Positions 8,663 to 16,540 of a DNA stretch of 64,000 bases are shown here, piece after piece; the first letter of the stretch is position 1; each line of letters opens with the position of its first letter. The stretch lies in the NCBI GenBank assembly GCA_034436755.1, contig DAOTVB010000260.1, forward strand, positions 1-64,000. Direction: 5' to 3'. The stretch comes from CAKZQX01 sp034436755 (GTDB lineage: Bacteria; Chloroflexota; Chloroflexia; Chloroflexales; Chloroflexaceae). The position numbers and the translations under genes are program-made. Below the pieces are notes generated by a model. It had not been told where the DNA came from, did no database searches, and was given only the letters and a program-made list of their open reading frames with translations.

Positions 8663-9892
8663 TTACTCGTCCGCCTCCGCCGACGCATCACCTACCAGGC
8701 GCTGGATCAGCGGCGGGTGTAATGGTGGTTGCTGCGCCCGGCTTGCGCCATCTGCAGTCCGGCATCTGGCGGCGCGTCCCAGCACCGTGCCGTCAAAGTC
8801 TACCAGCATGACCTCAACATCAAGATTACCGCCCTGCGCCCGAATAAACTGCACGCAGTTTTCACAGGCCATTTCGACCAGTCGCACTACCGGGGTCAGC
8901 ACCCCCTGCGCCTGGCACAACTCCAGAAAGTGCCGCCCGGTGTTGGCCGCAGCTACAGCGTCCACCAGGTCCGCCGGCGCATGCACCTCCCGGCAGATCT
9001 GCGCCAGAAAGCCAAAATCAACCTGGTTGCCCGCCACATGCGTGGTCATGTGCCCCTGCGCCGTCTTGATCAGCTTGCCAATCATAGCGATCAGAACCAC
9101 CGACTTGACACCATGGACCACACAGGTCTTCAGCCCATCCCCGGTGAAGTTGCTAATCTCAACAAACGCCACCTCGGGCAATTCCGGAAACATCTGCATA
9201 GCGAAGCGCTCTGAGCGTCCGCCGGTCGCCAGCACCACCCGCGCCACCGCGTTGTAGGCCGCCATCTCTACCGCCTGCACCACGCTGGCACGCCATGCCG
9301 CCGTGCTAAAGGGAAAAACCTTGCCGGTTGTCCCCAGGATGCTGATGCCGCCGACAATGCCCAGGCGCGGGTTCAGGGTCTTCTGCGCCAGCCGGCCGCC
9401 CTCCGGCACGCTGATAACCACTTCCAATCCGCGCTCTTCCAGATCGAACGCCTCCGGGCAGACCGCGCGCACCGCAGCGGCAACATTCTCACAGATCTGC
9501 CGGCGCGGCACCAGGTTGATCGCCGGGTCGCCCACCGGCAACCCCAGACCGGGCAGAGTTACCCGCCCGACGCCCTCGCCGCCACTCAGCATAATCCCCG
9601 GTTGAGCGCTATGCTGCACCCGCGCACAGATCAGCGTGCCGTGGGTGACATCGGGATCATCCCCGGCATCCTTGACCATGCAGCAGAAAGCCGCATCCGC
9701 TTCCAGGTGACACTCGACCGGGGTCATTGTCATCGTCTCGCCGATGGGCAGCGTGATCGTCACCTCCTCCGGCCAGGCACCCGTGAGCAGCGCAATCGTC
9801 GCCGCTTTTGCCGCCGCCGCCGCATTACTGCCGGTGGTGTAGCCGGTGCGACTTCCCTTTTTATTCCGTGGCGGAACACCATATGTACCCAT
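8663..9892 (-). CDS. cbiD: Cobalt-precorrin-5B C1-methyltransferase
   Basis: CbiD of 409 residues, the methylase specific to the anaerobic (early-cobalt) route. Visible signatures are the N-terminal SRTGYTTGSNAAAAAKAA, CCMVKDAGDDPDVTHG and GVGRVTLPGLGLPVG. Presence of CbiD with CbiG and CbiX supports the oxygen-independent pathway. The gene follows cbiC after a spacer of short tandem repeats. Confidence 0.95.
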   Translation of the reverse strand: MGTYGVPPRNKKGSRTGYTTGSNAAAAAKAATIALLTGAWPEEVTITLPIGETMTMTPVECHLEADAAFCCMVKDAGDDPDVTHGTLICARVQHSAQPGIMLSGGEGVGRVTLPGLGLPVGDPAINLVPRRQICENVAAAVRAVCPEAFDLEERGLEVVISVPEGGRLAQKTLNPRLGIVGGISILGTTGKVFPFSTAAWRASVVQAVEMAAYNAVARVVLATGGRSERFAMQMFPELPEVAFVEISNFTGDGLKTCVVHGVKSVVLIAMIGKLIKTAQGHMTTHVAGNQVDFGFLAQICREVHAPADLVDAVAAANTGRHFLELCQAQGVLTPVVRLVEMACENCVQFIRAQGGNLDVEVMLVDFDGTVLGRAARCRTADGASRAQQPPLHPPLIQRLVGDASAEADE

Positions 9893-9895
9893 GGT

Positions 9896-9987
9896 CCGTA
9901 ATCCGTAGTCCGTAGTCCGTATCCCGTAATCCGTAGTCCGTATCCCGCTTCACGTTTCACGCTTCACGCTTCACGCTTCACGCCTCA
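9896..9987. repeat. Two blocks of short tandem repeats
   Basis: The cbiC-cbiD spacer holds a block of tccgtagtccgta words followed by a block of cttcacg words repeated about five times. A similar gtccgta block lies at about 29515-29582. The block touches the last codons of cbiC. Confidence 0.78.
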
Positions 9988-10644
9988 ATCAATTTCAGCC
10001 GAAGGCGCATCGACCGCCAGCCGTAGTAGTGCGTTGACGATAGCGACGGCCACGGTTGAGCCACCCTTAAATCCCGCCGTCACAATCCAGGGCACATTCG
10101 TGAGACGCATCAGCGCGGTTTTGCTCTCCAGGGTGCCGACAAAACCTACCGGCACACCGATAATCAGCGCGGGACGCAGCCCCTCCTCCACCAGGCGCAC
10201 CGCTTCGTAGAGCGCAGTGGGCGCATTACCGATGGCGATAATGCCCCCGGTCAGCAACCCGCGCTCGGCGGCCATCCGCAGGCCCATCGCGCTGCGGGTC
10301 GTATTGGCCGCCATTGCCCGCGTCCGCACTTCATCTTCGGCCACAAAGCAGTGGACCGCTCCGCCCAGTTCCTCCAGTCGCCGCGCGCTAATACCTACCC
10401 GCACCATATGCACATCGGTGACAACGGTACACCCGGTGCGCAACGCCTGGGCACCCGCCATGACTGCATTCTCACTCGCACAGGTCAGTTCGGCAAACTC
10501 AAAATCGGCGGTGCTATGAATAACGCGCTCAACGACTGCGGCCAGCGGCGGGTCAAATGCATACTTTCCCACCTGCAGTTGCTGGCGGATAAACGCAAAG
10601 GAGTCGGCGGCAATTGTTTCGGGGTTCCGCGAGGGCATACTCAT
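9985..10644 (-). CDS. cbiC: Precorrin-8X methylmutase
   Basis: CobH/CbiC of 219 residues, which moves the methyl group from C11 to C12 to give (cobyrinate) hydrogenobyrinate. Matching stretches are PETIAADSFAFI, VIHSTADFEF, TDVHMVRVGI (the catalytic His region) and AIGNAPTALYE with PALIIGVPVGFVG. I start it at the ATG at 10644 because an AAGGAGG site lies about 8 bases upstream and the length then matches the family; the reading frame stays open upstream to 10761 but that extension is Cys-rich and unlike the family. Confidence 0.94.
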   Translation of the reverse strand: MSMPSRNPETIAADSFAFIRQQLQVGKYAFDPPLAAVVERVIHSTADFEFAELTCASENAVMAGAQALRTGCTVVTDVHMVRVGISARRLEELGGAVHCFVAEDEVRTRAMAANTTRSAMGLRMAAERGLLTGGIIAIGNAPTALYEAVRLVEEGLRPALIIGVPVGFVGTLESKTALMRLTNVPWIVTAGFKGGSTVAVAIVNALLRLAVDAPSAEID

Positions 10645-10757
10645 GGCCTTATCCTCCTTATAGCCAGAACAAACACAACCGAGAGAACAAACCCGGCAGG
10701 TTCTGGAAAAGCAATAAGCGCAGTCTGTTCTCCGTTGCTTTGTGTTGTGCTCTCTAA

Positions 10758-11723
10758 TCAATCGTGGTCGTGATGATGTTCATGATGGTCGTGGTCATGC
10801 TCATGGTCGTGGTCATGCCCATGGTTGTGGTCATGCCCATGGTCGTGATGGTGATGATCATGCGCCACCAGCGGCAACCCATGCTTCTGCTCAAAGCCGG
10901 TAACCCGGTGGCGGTAGATGCAAACATCACAGGTCATCGTCGCCGTACCTTCCGCCACATCTCGGTAGCGCTGTGCCACCGCTTCAATCACCCCGGGATG
11001 GCGGCCCAGATGTTCCGTCACCAGGATCTCAACCTCGGGGTGATTTGTCCGGGCAGTTTGCGCCTGCGCCGTAATATCATTGCGCACAAAGCCGGTAAAC
11101 AGCACATAGGGCAGCACAATCACCCGCCGCGCGCCCAGTCGCACACAACGCTCGATCCCCTGGACCACGTTCGGTGGTGTCACGCTCTGGAAGGCCGCTT
11201 CGACCCAGCCGTACCCGCGACCCTCCCAGAGCAACCGCGCCAGTTTGAACACCTCGCCATTGCTATCCGGATCACGGCTACCGCGCGCCACGACCAGCAG
11301 CGCCGTCGCGCTATCCGGGATCGCCTGTGTACTCTGGTCACGCGCACTGGCGGCGCGTTCGGCCAGCGTGCCCACCACCGGGTATTGCGCCCCGATGGGC
11401 GTGCCGTAGCGCAGTTCAAGCTCCGGCCACCGCTCCCGGGCCGCATTGAGAATGGCGGGCACATCATTCTTCTGATGGCGCGCCGGACCCAGGAAGAGCG
11501 GTAGCGCAACAATCCGCCGCGCACCAGCTTCCACGCCGGCGCGAATGCCCTCGATGATAGATGGCTCGGCCAGTTCGAGAAAACATGGCTGCACCGGTAT
11601 ACCCAGTCGTTCAGCTACAACCTGGGCAAACTGGTGATATTCCGCATTGCCTTCCGGGTCCGGACTGCCATGCCCAATTAGCAAGACGGTATCAGCATGG
11701 AACGTGCTATTTGTACTGCTCAT
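10758..11723 (-). CDS. cbiX: Sirohydrochlorin cobaltochelatase with His-rich tail
   Basis: Long-type CbiX of about 321 residues, with two chelatase-like halves, each starting LLIGHGSPDPEGN or LVVARGSRDPDSN. It inserts cobalt into sirohydrochlorin, the committing step of the early-cobalt route. A CDVCIYR motif near residue 280 may bind metal or a cluster. The last 34 or so residues hold about 20 histidines alternating with Asp, suited to storing or buffering Co2+. I prefer the ATG at 11723 (TGAGAG site upstream); an ATG four codons earlier at 11735 is possible. It is the first gene of the minus-strand operon. Confidence 0.93.
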   Translation of the reverse strand: MSSTNSTFHADTVLLIGHGSPDPEGNAEYHQFAQVVAERLGIPVQPCFLELAEPSIIEGIRAGVEAGARRIVALPLFLGPARHQKNDVPAILNAARERWPELELRYGTPIGAQYPVVGTLAERAASARDQSTQAIPDSATALLVVARGSRDPDSNGEVFKLARLLWEGRGYGWVEAAFQSVTPPNVVQGIERCVRLGARRVIVLPYVLFTGFVRNDITAQAQTARTNHPEVEILVTEHLGRHPGVIEAVAQRYRDVAEGTATMTCDVCIYRHRVTGFEQKHGLPLVAHDHHHHDHGHDHNHGHDHDHEHDHDHHEHHHDHD

Positions 11724-11929
11724 AGAAACTCTCATCTCGCAGGGATATGCCTGTTAGCTATTCATCGGCCGACTGCCGGTCGTCTCCTGGATAGACGAAG
11801 TATACCACGGGTCTGACAGTCCGATCTCTGCTCGCCGCACTGGATCATCAGATACCTGCCCCGACGCGGGCGATGACCTGTCCCGCCGCCATTACGGGAA
11901 CAATATCGGCCGGGTGATGATTTGGCTCT

Positions 11930-12011
11930 CCGAACCAGGCTGCCACAGGCGAAAACAGCTTTCGGGTCTGGCACGAGGCCGGAACAAGTCGCACCGCGTA
12001 ACGCGTGTTAC
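11930..12011 (+). repeat. R1 palindromic repeat, degenerate right half
   Basis: The segment contains a tgccacaggcgaaaa stretch like the R1 right inner arm and ends gcaccgcgtaacgcgtgtta, the R1 right terminus. No left half is seen. It directly abuts the intact copy A, echoing the tandem copies at 35.4-35.8 kb. Confidence 0.5.
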
Positions 12012-12232
12012 TAACAGGAGTTACGCGGTCGGTTCCAAACCAGGCATCTGCCGGGACAACCGGCCCGATTCGCCTCCGGCAGGGCGGAAGAAACCTGATC
12101 TTTTTCACAAAAAAATTCACAAAGTGAATTTTTTTGTGAAAAAGAAACAAAAGTACCGTGCTGCCGCAGGCGAATCGCGCTTCCATACTCGTTAAACGTC
12201 CGGGTTGCATGGCAACCGCGTAACGCGTGTTC
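12012..12232 (+). repeat. R1 palindromic repeat, copy A
   Basis: A 221 bp element. It opens taacaggagttacgcggt and closes accgcgtaacgcgtgtt. Inside are an inner stem (gattcgcctccggcag near 12066 against ctgccgcaggcgaatc near 12160) and a central perfect 21 bp hairpin, 12100-12120 against 12124-12144. It lies between the divergent cbiX and cbiM transcripts, just upstream of the cobalamin promoter. No protein is encoded. Confidence 0.82.
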
Positions 12233-12243
12233 ATAAGCACAAC

Positions 12244-12272
12244 TCGACAGCTTATTGGGGCTATGCTATAAT
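12244..12272 (+). promoter_or_regulatory. Promoter of the cobalamin riboswitch-cbiMNQO transcript
   Basis: TCGACA (12244-12249), 17 bp, then TATAAT (12267-12272), with a TG at -15/-14 giving an extended -10. Transcription would start near 12279, just before the riboswitch. Confidence 0.75.
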
Positions 12273-12302
12273 CCGGCCCATCACACAGCAACTAAATATA
12301 TC

Positions 12303-12452
12303 CTGGGAGAGGTGCCCGTACCCCGGATGGTCGGGCTGAAAAGCGAAGCCGGTGCGAGTCCGGCGCTGTCCCGCAACTGTAACGCTCACCCACGAGCGAA
12401 GTCAGGTCGCCTGCCTCTTCCATGTCTCCAGGCCTCGCGGATCGGGCACCAT
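12303..12452 (+). promoter_or_regulatory. Cobalamin riboswitch
   Basis: An adenosylcobalamin-type aptamer. GGTGCCCG at 12311-12318 opens it, followed by gaagccggtgcgagtccggc and the conserved B12-box region (gctgtcccgcaactgt, 12365-12380), then gtcaggtcgcctgcct near 12401-12416. GGTGCCCG is an exact complement of 12443-12450, and the GGGCAC of that strand can instead pair with GTGCCC at 12513-12518, a plausible switch into the terminator. It lies 5' of the cobalt transporter, so high B12 should shut cobalt import. The ligand class is inferred from the box and the downstream genes. Confidence 0.93.
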
Positions 12453-12532
12453 AGAGACAGCGCGCATTCATGTCACCACGATGCTGTGGATGCAGCGCCT
12501 TCCGTGCAGCCAGTGCCCCTGGCTTCCGAATC

Positions 12533-12559
12533 CCGACCGCAGGTATGGTCGGTTTTTTT
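12533..12559 (+). terminator. Riboswitch-controlled intrinsic terminator
   Basis: CCGACC (12533-12538) pairs with GGTCGG (12547-12552) and is followed by seven Ts. It lies between the cobalamin aptamer and cbiM, so the switch probably works by transcription attenuation. Confidence 0.85.
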
Positions 12560-12618
12560 GTGCCTGATCAACAGGCCGGGAATGTCCCCACTTTGGGGAG
12601 AAAGGAAGGAGAGAGACA

Positions 12619-13377
12619 ATGAATGTACGGAGGCGGTTCGGTTGGCGTCAGGTCGGGTGGGGCGTGCCGGCGCTGCTGCTGCTCAGTGTGCAGACTACCT
12701 GGGCCCGGCCGACGGAGATGCATATCATGGAGGGCTTTCTGCCGCCCGGTTGGGCTATTTTCTGGTTTGTAGTCGCCATCCCCTTCTGGATTATCGGGTT
12801 TCGCCAGATTGCCGGGCTGATCGCCGAAAAGCCGGAAACACGCCTGCTACTGGGGGTGGCAGGCGCGTTTTCCTTTGTGCTCAGCGCGCTGAAAATCCCC
12901 AGCGTCACCGGCTCAAGTAGCCACCCTACCGGCACCGGCCTGGGCGCGATCCTGTTTGGTCCCTTTGTGATGAGTGTGCTGGGCGGCATTGTGCTGCTGT
13001 TCCAGGCACTGCTGCTGGCCCACGGCGGCCTGACCACGCTGGGTGCCAACACGGTCAGTATGGGCATTGTGGGGCCGCTGGTCGCCTGGGGCATCTGGAA
13101 GGGCATGCAGGGCAAGGCCCCCCTCTGGCTGACGGTGTTTCTGGCTGCAGCAATGGCAAACCTGCTGACCTATGTGATGACCTCGGTTCAGCTTGCGCTG
13201 GCCTACCCCGACCCGATCGGCGGTTTTGCCGCATCGTTTGCCGAATTTGCCACGATCTTTGCCATCACCCAGATGCCGCTGGCAATCAGCGAAGGCATCC
13301 TGACAGTGATTATCCTGAATGCACTGATGGGGACCGCGCGCAGTGAACTGCGAACGCTTGGCGTGCAAGGAGCATAA
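12619..13377 (+). CDS. cbiM: Cobalt ECF transporter membrane protein CbiM
   Basis: Substrate-capture membrane protein (252 residues) of the cobalt ECF-type transporter. An N-terminal signal-like segment (residues 1-33, ending near TTWARP) precedes MHIMEGFLPPGW, whose Met-His start is the metal-binding loop of CbiM/NikM after processing. GTGLGAILFGP and LLLAHGGLTTLGAN are family marks, with about seven membrane helices. A GGAAGGAG ribosome site precedes the ATG. First gene of the riboswitch-controlled operon. Confidence 0.95.
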   Translation: MNVRRRFGWRQVGWGVPALLLLSVQTTWARPTEMHIMEGFLPPGWAIFWFVVAIPFWIIGFRQIAGLIAEKPETRLLLGVAGAFSFVLSALKIPSVTGSSSHPTGTGLGAILFGPFVMSVLGGIVLLFQALLLAHGGLTTLGANTVSMGIVGPLVAWGIWKGMQGKAPLWLTVFLAAAMANLLTYVMTSVQLALAYPDPIGGFAASFAEFATIFAITQMPLAISEGILTVIILNALMGTARSELRTLGVQGA

Positions 13378-13378
13378 C

Positions 13379-13720
13379 ATGCAGAATGAACAATCATCAC
13401 GGACGCTCGGCAGCGGCACGGTCTGGCTGCTCTTCGGCATTGTTATCCTGCTGGCGGTGGTGCCGCTATTTCTCCATCCCGAGTCGGAGTTTGGCGGCGC
13501 GGACGGGCAGGCCGAGGAGATAATTACCGCCATCAATCCCGACGTGGAACCCTGGTTCGAGCCACTGCTCGAGCCGCCCGGCGGTGAGACGGAAAGCCTG
13601 CTGTTTGCGCTGCAGGCGGCCATCGGCGCGGGTGTTATCGGCTATTTCCTGGGGCTGAAACGGGGGGAGGCACGTAGCGCGCCGCGCCCAACTGAACGCG
13701 ACTCAAAAAGCGCCGGATAG
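13379..13720 (+). CDS. cbiN: Cobalt transporter auxiliary protein CbiN
   Basis: CbiN of 113 residues with two membrane helices (about 15-33 and 82-100) around a periplasmic loop containing FGGADGQAEEIITAINPDVEPWFEP, of which the GADGQAE and PWFEP parts are conserved. It aids metal loading into CbiM. The ATG one base after the cbiM stop has AAGGAG about 8 bases upstream, which decides the start over an in-frame ATG at 13343 inside cbiM. Confidence 0.93.
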   Translation: MQNEQSSRTLGSGTVWLLFGIVILLAVVPLFLHPESEFGGADGQAEEIITAINPDVEPWFEPLLEPPGGETESLLFALQAAIGAGVIGYFLGLKRGEARSAPRPTERDSKSAG

Positions 13721-13723
13721 CAT

Positions 13724-14494
13724 ATGCACCTGATTGACCGCTACGCCTACACCAGTCGCATCCGGCGCATCGACCCGGCGCAGAAGGCCGCACTGTCCGG
13801 GCTCGTCATCGTGCTGTGTCTGATGCTCGATCAGCCGGCAGTAGGGCTGCTGGCAGTGATCTGGATGGCCGCCCTGGCGGTGGTGTGGGCAGGTGTACCG
13901 GGGCTTGTCATCGGGCGCGTGCTGCTGGCCGAGGGGGTGTTTCTGGTGCTGGCGGTGGTAGGCGTGGCGCTGAGCTTTAGCACCGTGCCGCCGCCACCCG
14001 CGTTTCAAGGCATCCAGGTTGGGCCGCTATGGGTCAGCACGAGCGCAAGCGCGCTGGGACTGGCGGCACTGCTGGTCAGTCGGGCGCTGGGCTGTGCAGC
14101 GGCAATGAACTTCCTGGCGCTGACCACGCCGCTGGTGGACATTGTGGAACTGCTGCGGCGGCTGCGTGTGCCGCCGGTGTTGATCGATCTGATGAGTGTG
14201 ATGTATCGCTTTGTGTTTGTGCTGCTGGAGAGCATGCAGCGCATGCACACCGCGCAGCAGAGCCGCCTGGGCTATGCCACACGCCGCGCCGCAATGCGTA
14301 GCAGTGGCCTGCTGGCAAGCCGCCTGTTTATTGATGCCTACCAGCGTAGCACCCGTATGCAGACGGCGCTCGAGAGCCGTGGCTACAGCGGTGACCTGCG
14401 CGTGCTGTCGCCGGCATACCGGCACGATGCGCGGGTCTACTGGCTGGGTGCGGCGGTAATGGGCAGTCTGCTGCTGGCATGGTGGCTCCCGTGA
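13724..14494 (+). CDS. cbiQ: Cobalt ECF transporter T component CbiQ
   Basis: Energy-coupling membrane protein of 256 residues. It begins with the usual IDRYAYTSRIRRIDPAQK stretch and has about five helices. The cytoplasmic coupling region includes RAAMRSSGLLASRLFIDAYQRSTRMQTALESRG, of which QTALESRGY is the conserved second coupling motif. It links the CbiO ATPase to CbiM. It starts three bases after cbiN. Confidence 0.94.
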   Translation: MHLIDRYAYTSRIRRIDPAQKAALSGLVIVLCLMLDQPAVGLLAVIWMAALAVVWAGVPGLVIGRVLLAEGVFLVLAVVGVALSFSTVPPPPAFQGIQVGPLWVSTSASALGLAALLVSRALGCAAAMNFLALTTPLVDIVELLRRLRVPPVLIDLMSVMYRFVFVLLESMQRMHTAQQSRLGYATRRAAMRSSGLLASRLFIDAYQRSTRMQTALESRGYSGDLRVLSPAYRHDARVYWLGAAVMGSLLLAWWLP

Positions 14495-15243
14495 CATCAC
14501 TTTTAGAGGTGCAAGATCTCTACTACTGTTATCCTGGCTACACCGCCCCGGTTCTGAACGGAACCACGCTCAACCTGGAAGCCGGGGAGAAGGTGGCGCT
14601 GATCGGGCGCAACGGCTCCGGCAAATCGACGCTGCTGCTGCACTGCAACGGCATTCTGCGTCCGGAGCGCGGGCAGGTGCGGGTGGCGGGGCAGCCGATG
14701 GCCTATGATCAGCGGGCACTGCGCGATTGGCGGCGGCAGGTGGGGCTGGTTTTTCAGCACCCGGACGATCAGCTTTTTAGCGCGAACGTGGCGCAAGATA
14801 TCAGCTTTGGGCCGCTCAACCTGGGTTTGAGCAAAGCGGAGGCACAGCAGCGGGTAGCGGAAGCTGCCGCTCTGTGCGACGTGACCGACCTGCTGGAGCG
14901 CCCGACCCACGCACTGAGCGGCGGTGAGAAGGCGCGCGTGGCGCTGGCCGGCGTGCTGGCGATGGAGCCGCGCATCCTGCTGGCGGATGAGGCGCTGGCA
15001 AACCTCGATCCCTGGATGCGACTGCAAGTCGTCGATATTTTTGAGCGACTGGTGGCACAAGGCAAAACAATCATGCTGGCTACCCACGACCTGCACACGA
15101 CGCGCACCTGGGCCGGGCGCGTCATTGTTATGGACGGCGGGCGCGTCGTGGCCGATGGTCCGACGCAGTATATCTTTAGTGACCCGGCCACGCTGGAGCG
15201 TACCAGCCTGAGCACGGTGATGGGCAATTTGGAACAGGCGTAA
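14479..15243 (+). CDS. cbiO: Cobalt ECF transporter ATPase CbiO
   Basis: ABC ATPase of 254 residues that powers cobalt uptake. Motifs in order: Walker A GRNGSGKST (about 38-46), Q-loop FQHPDDQLF, signature LSGGEKARVALAG, Walker B ILLADEALANLDP, and the switch His in LATHD. The ATG at 14479 overlaps the end of cbiQ by 16 bases; a GTG at 14491 that overlaps the cbiQ stop is an alternative start. Its TAA lies just 1 base before R1 copy B. Confidence 0.95.
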   Translation: MVAPVTSLLEVQDLYYCYPGYTAPVLNGTTLNLEAGEKVALIGRNGSGKSTLLLHCNGILRPERGQVRVAGQPMAYDQRALRDWRRQVGLVFQHPDDQLFSANVAQDISFGPLNLGLSKAEAQQRVAEAAALCDVTDLLERPTHALSGGEKARVALAGVLAMEPRILLADEALANLDPWMRLQVVDIFERLVAQGKTIMLATHDLHTTRTWAGRVIVMDGGRVVADGPTQYIFSDPATLERTSLSTVMGNLEQA

Positions 15244-15244
15244 G

Positions 15245-15520
15245 TAACAGGAGTTACGCGGTGGACGTTTGGACCACGAACAATACGACATGAGCGAACA
15301 CCGCGAAACGGCCAATGCCGGCATGCAGCAGACGATCCCGGATTTTGACGGGGGATATCGCCTCCGGCAGGGCGGAAGATTCCATGCTTTTTCACAAACA
15401 TGTTGCACAACGTGCAACATGTTTGTGAAAAAGCATAAAAGCGTACCATGCTGCCGCAGGCGAATCGGGCTTTCATCGGATGAAACGTCCCGCTTGGACA
15501 CGCACCGCGTAAGTCCTGTA
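15245..15520 (+). repeat. R1 palindromic repeat, copy B (long form)
   Basis: A 276 bp element from taacaggagttacgcggt to accgcgtaagtcctgta. The central hairpin is a perfect 25 bp stem, 15384-15408 against 15412-15436, whose inner sequence differs from copies A, D and F yet stays fully paired. The left arm carries an extra ~60 bases shared with copy C (gtttggaccacgaac, gaacaccgcgaaac). It sits between cbiO and the zinc-ribbon gene. Confidence 0.85.
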
Positions 15521-15534
15521 AGTAAGGATAAACA

Positions 15535-15720
15535 ATGGATGATGAGATCGAGATCGGCACATGCTCAGTTGAGCAACTGGCCCACTTCCAGTGTCCGCAC
15601 TGCCAGAAGTGGTGGTCCATTGGCGACCCGGACATCTACCAGAAGCGCTGGGTCTGCCCCTGGTGCGGCACGGCGAGTATATTTGATCTGGAGCAGGCAC
15701 TCCGGCAGCAGCGCAGGTAG
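15535..15720 (+). CDS. Small zinc-ribbon protein
   Basis: A 61-residue protein with two CxxC knuckles (CPHC at 20-23 and CPWC at 41-44) that should bind one zinc ion. The rest is acidic N-terminal and a short C-terminal helix (DLEQALRQQRR). A GTAAGGA site lies upstream of the ATG. It stands between the cobalt transporter and cobO, 8 bp before cobO, so it is probably co-transcribed. No family was recognised; it may be a metal-handling or nucleic-acid-binding adaptor. Confidence 0.72.
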   Translation: MDDEIEIGTCSVEQLAHFQCPHCQKWWSIGDPDIYQKRWVCPWCGTASIFDLEQALRQQRR

Positions 15721-15728
15721 TACAATCT

Positions 15729-16331
15729 ATGCATGAGAATCATGGCACACAATTGAATTCCACACCAGAGGCCCAGGCGCGGCGCGAAGAGGTGCGCCGC
15801 CAGCATCAGAAGAAGGGCCTGGTGATGGTACATACCGGCAAGGGCAAGGGCAAAACCACTGCGGCACTCGGCGTACTTATGCGCGCCTGGGGGCGCGACA
15901 TGCGGTTGGGCGGCATCCAGTTCTTCAAGCACGAGAATGCCCACTATGGCGAACTGCGCGCGCTCGCACGGATGGGGATTGAACTCACGCCGATGGGCGA
16001 CGGCTTCACCTGGACGAGCCGTGATATGGATGAAACGCAGGCCAGGGCGTTGCATGGCTGGGAACGCGCGAAGGAACAGATTGCCAGTGGGGACTATGAC
16101 ATCTTTCTGCTGGATGAGTTTACGTATGTGCTGCATTTCGGCTGGCTTGATGTGGGCGAGGTGGTGGCATGGCTGCGTGATAATAAGCCACCGCTGCTGC
16201 ACCTTATCATTACCGGGCGCGACGCTCCCCAGGCGCTTATTGATTTTGCCGACCTGGTGACGGAGATGCGCGAGGTGAAACACCCGTTTCGGGAGCAGGG
16301 GATTAAGGCACAGAAGGGCATCGAGTTTTGA
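15729..16331 (+). CDS. cobO: Cob(I)yrinic acid a,c-diamide adenosyltransferase
   Basis: CobA/CobO/BtuR adenosyltransferase of 200 residues, which attaches the 5'-deoxyadenosyl group to cobalt. The P-loop is HTGKGKGKTTAALG (about 35-48), and IFLLDEFTYVL and IITGRDAP are further family motifs. It supplies the adenosyl form needed by the mutases coded at 39-44 kb. It follows the zinc-ribbon gene by 8 bp and ends the plus-strand cobalt/B12 operon. Confidence 0.95.
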   Translation: MHENHGTQLNSTPEAQARREEVRRQHQKKGLVMVHTGKGKGKTTAALGVLMRAWGRDMRLGGIQFFKHENAHYGELRALARMGIELTPMGDGFTWTSRDMDETQARALHGWERAKEQIASGDYDIFLLDEFTYVLHFGWLDVGEVVAWLRDNKPPLLHLIITGRDAPQALIDFADLVTEMREVKHPFREQGIKAQKGIEF

Positions 16332-16440
16332 CCCCCGGCAGCGATGATACAATCAGAACCGTTTAACCAGGAACTGGCAATCTACCAACCTCGGCAGTAG
16401 TTGAAGGCGGCTTGCATCTCACAGCCGTCTTCGCGTTTAC

Positions 16441-16476
16441 CAGCCGGTTGCTGTTTTGCCGGCACATTTGTATAAC
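16441..16476 (-). repeat. R2 repeat fragment
   Basis: The stretch gctgttttgccggcacattt matches the outer part of the R2 copy at 25.7 kb in the same orientation. The rest of the element is missing. Confidence 0.4.
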
Positions 16477-16479
16477 ATG

Positions 16480-16507
16480 GGAGAGACGCGCCGCAGCGCG
16501 TCTCTCC
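16480..16507. terminator. Hairpin between convergent cobO and FHA gene
   Basis: A perfect 12 bp stem (16480-16491 with 16496-16507, loop cgca) lies in the spacer between the cobO end and the end of the minus-strand FHA gene. No T-run follows, so it may act on both strands with help. Confidence 0.55.
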
Positions 16508-16540
16508 ACCAAAACTACCATACGCTTACTCTGATTAACC

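Noticed and set aside
15269..15736. Open frame running across R1 copy B and the zinc-ribbon gene
   Set aside because: It crosses a palindromic repeat and overlaps the better supported 61-residue gene. Similar frames in copies A, C and F are not conserved in reading frame.
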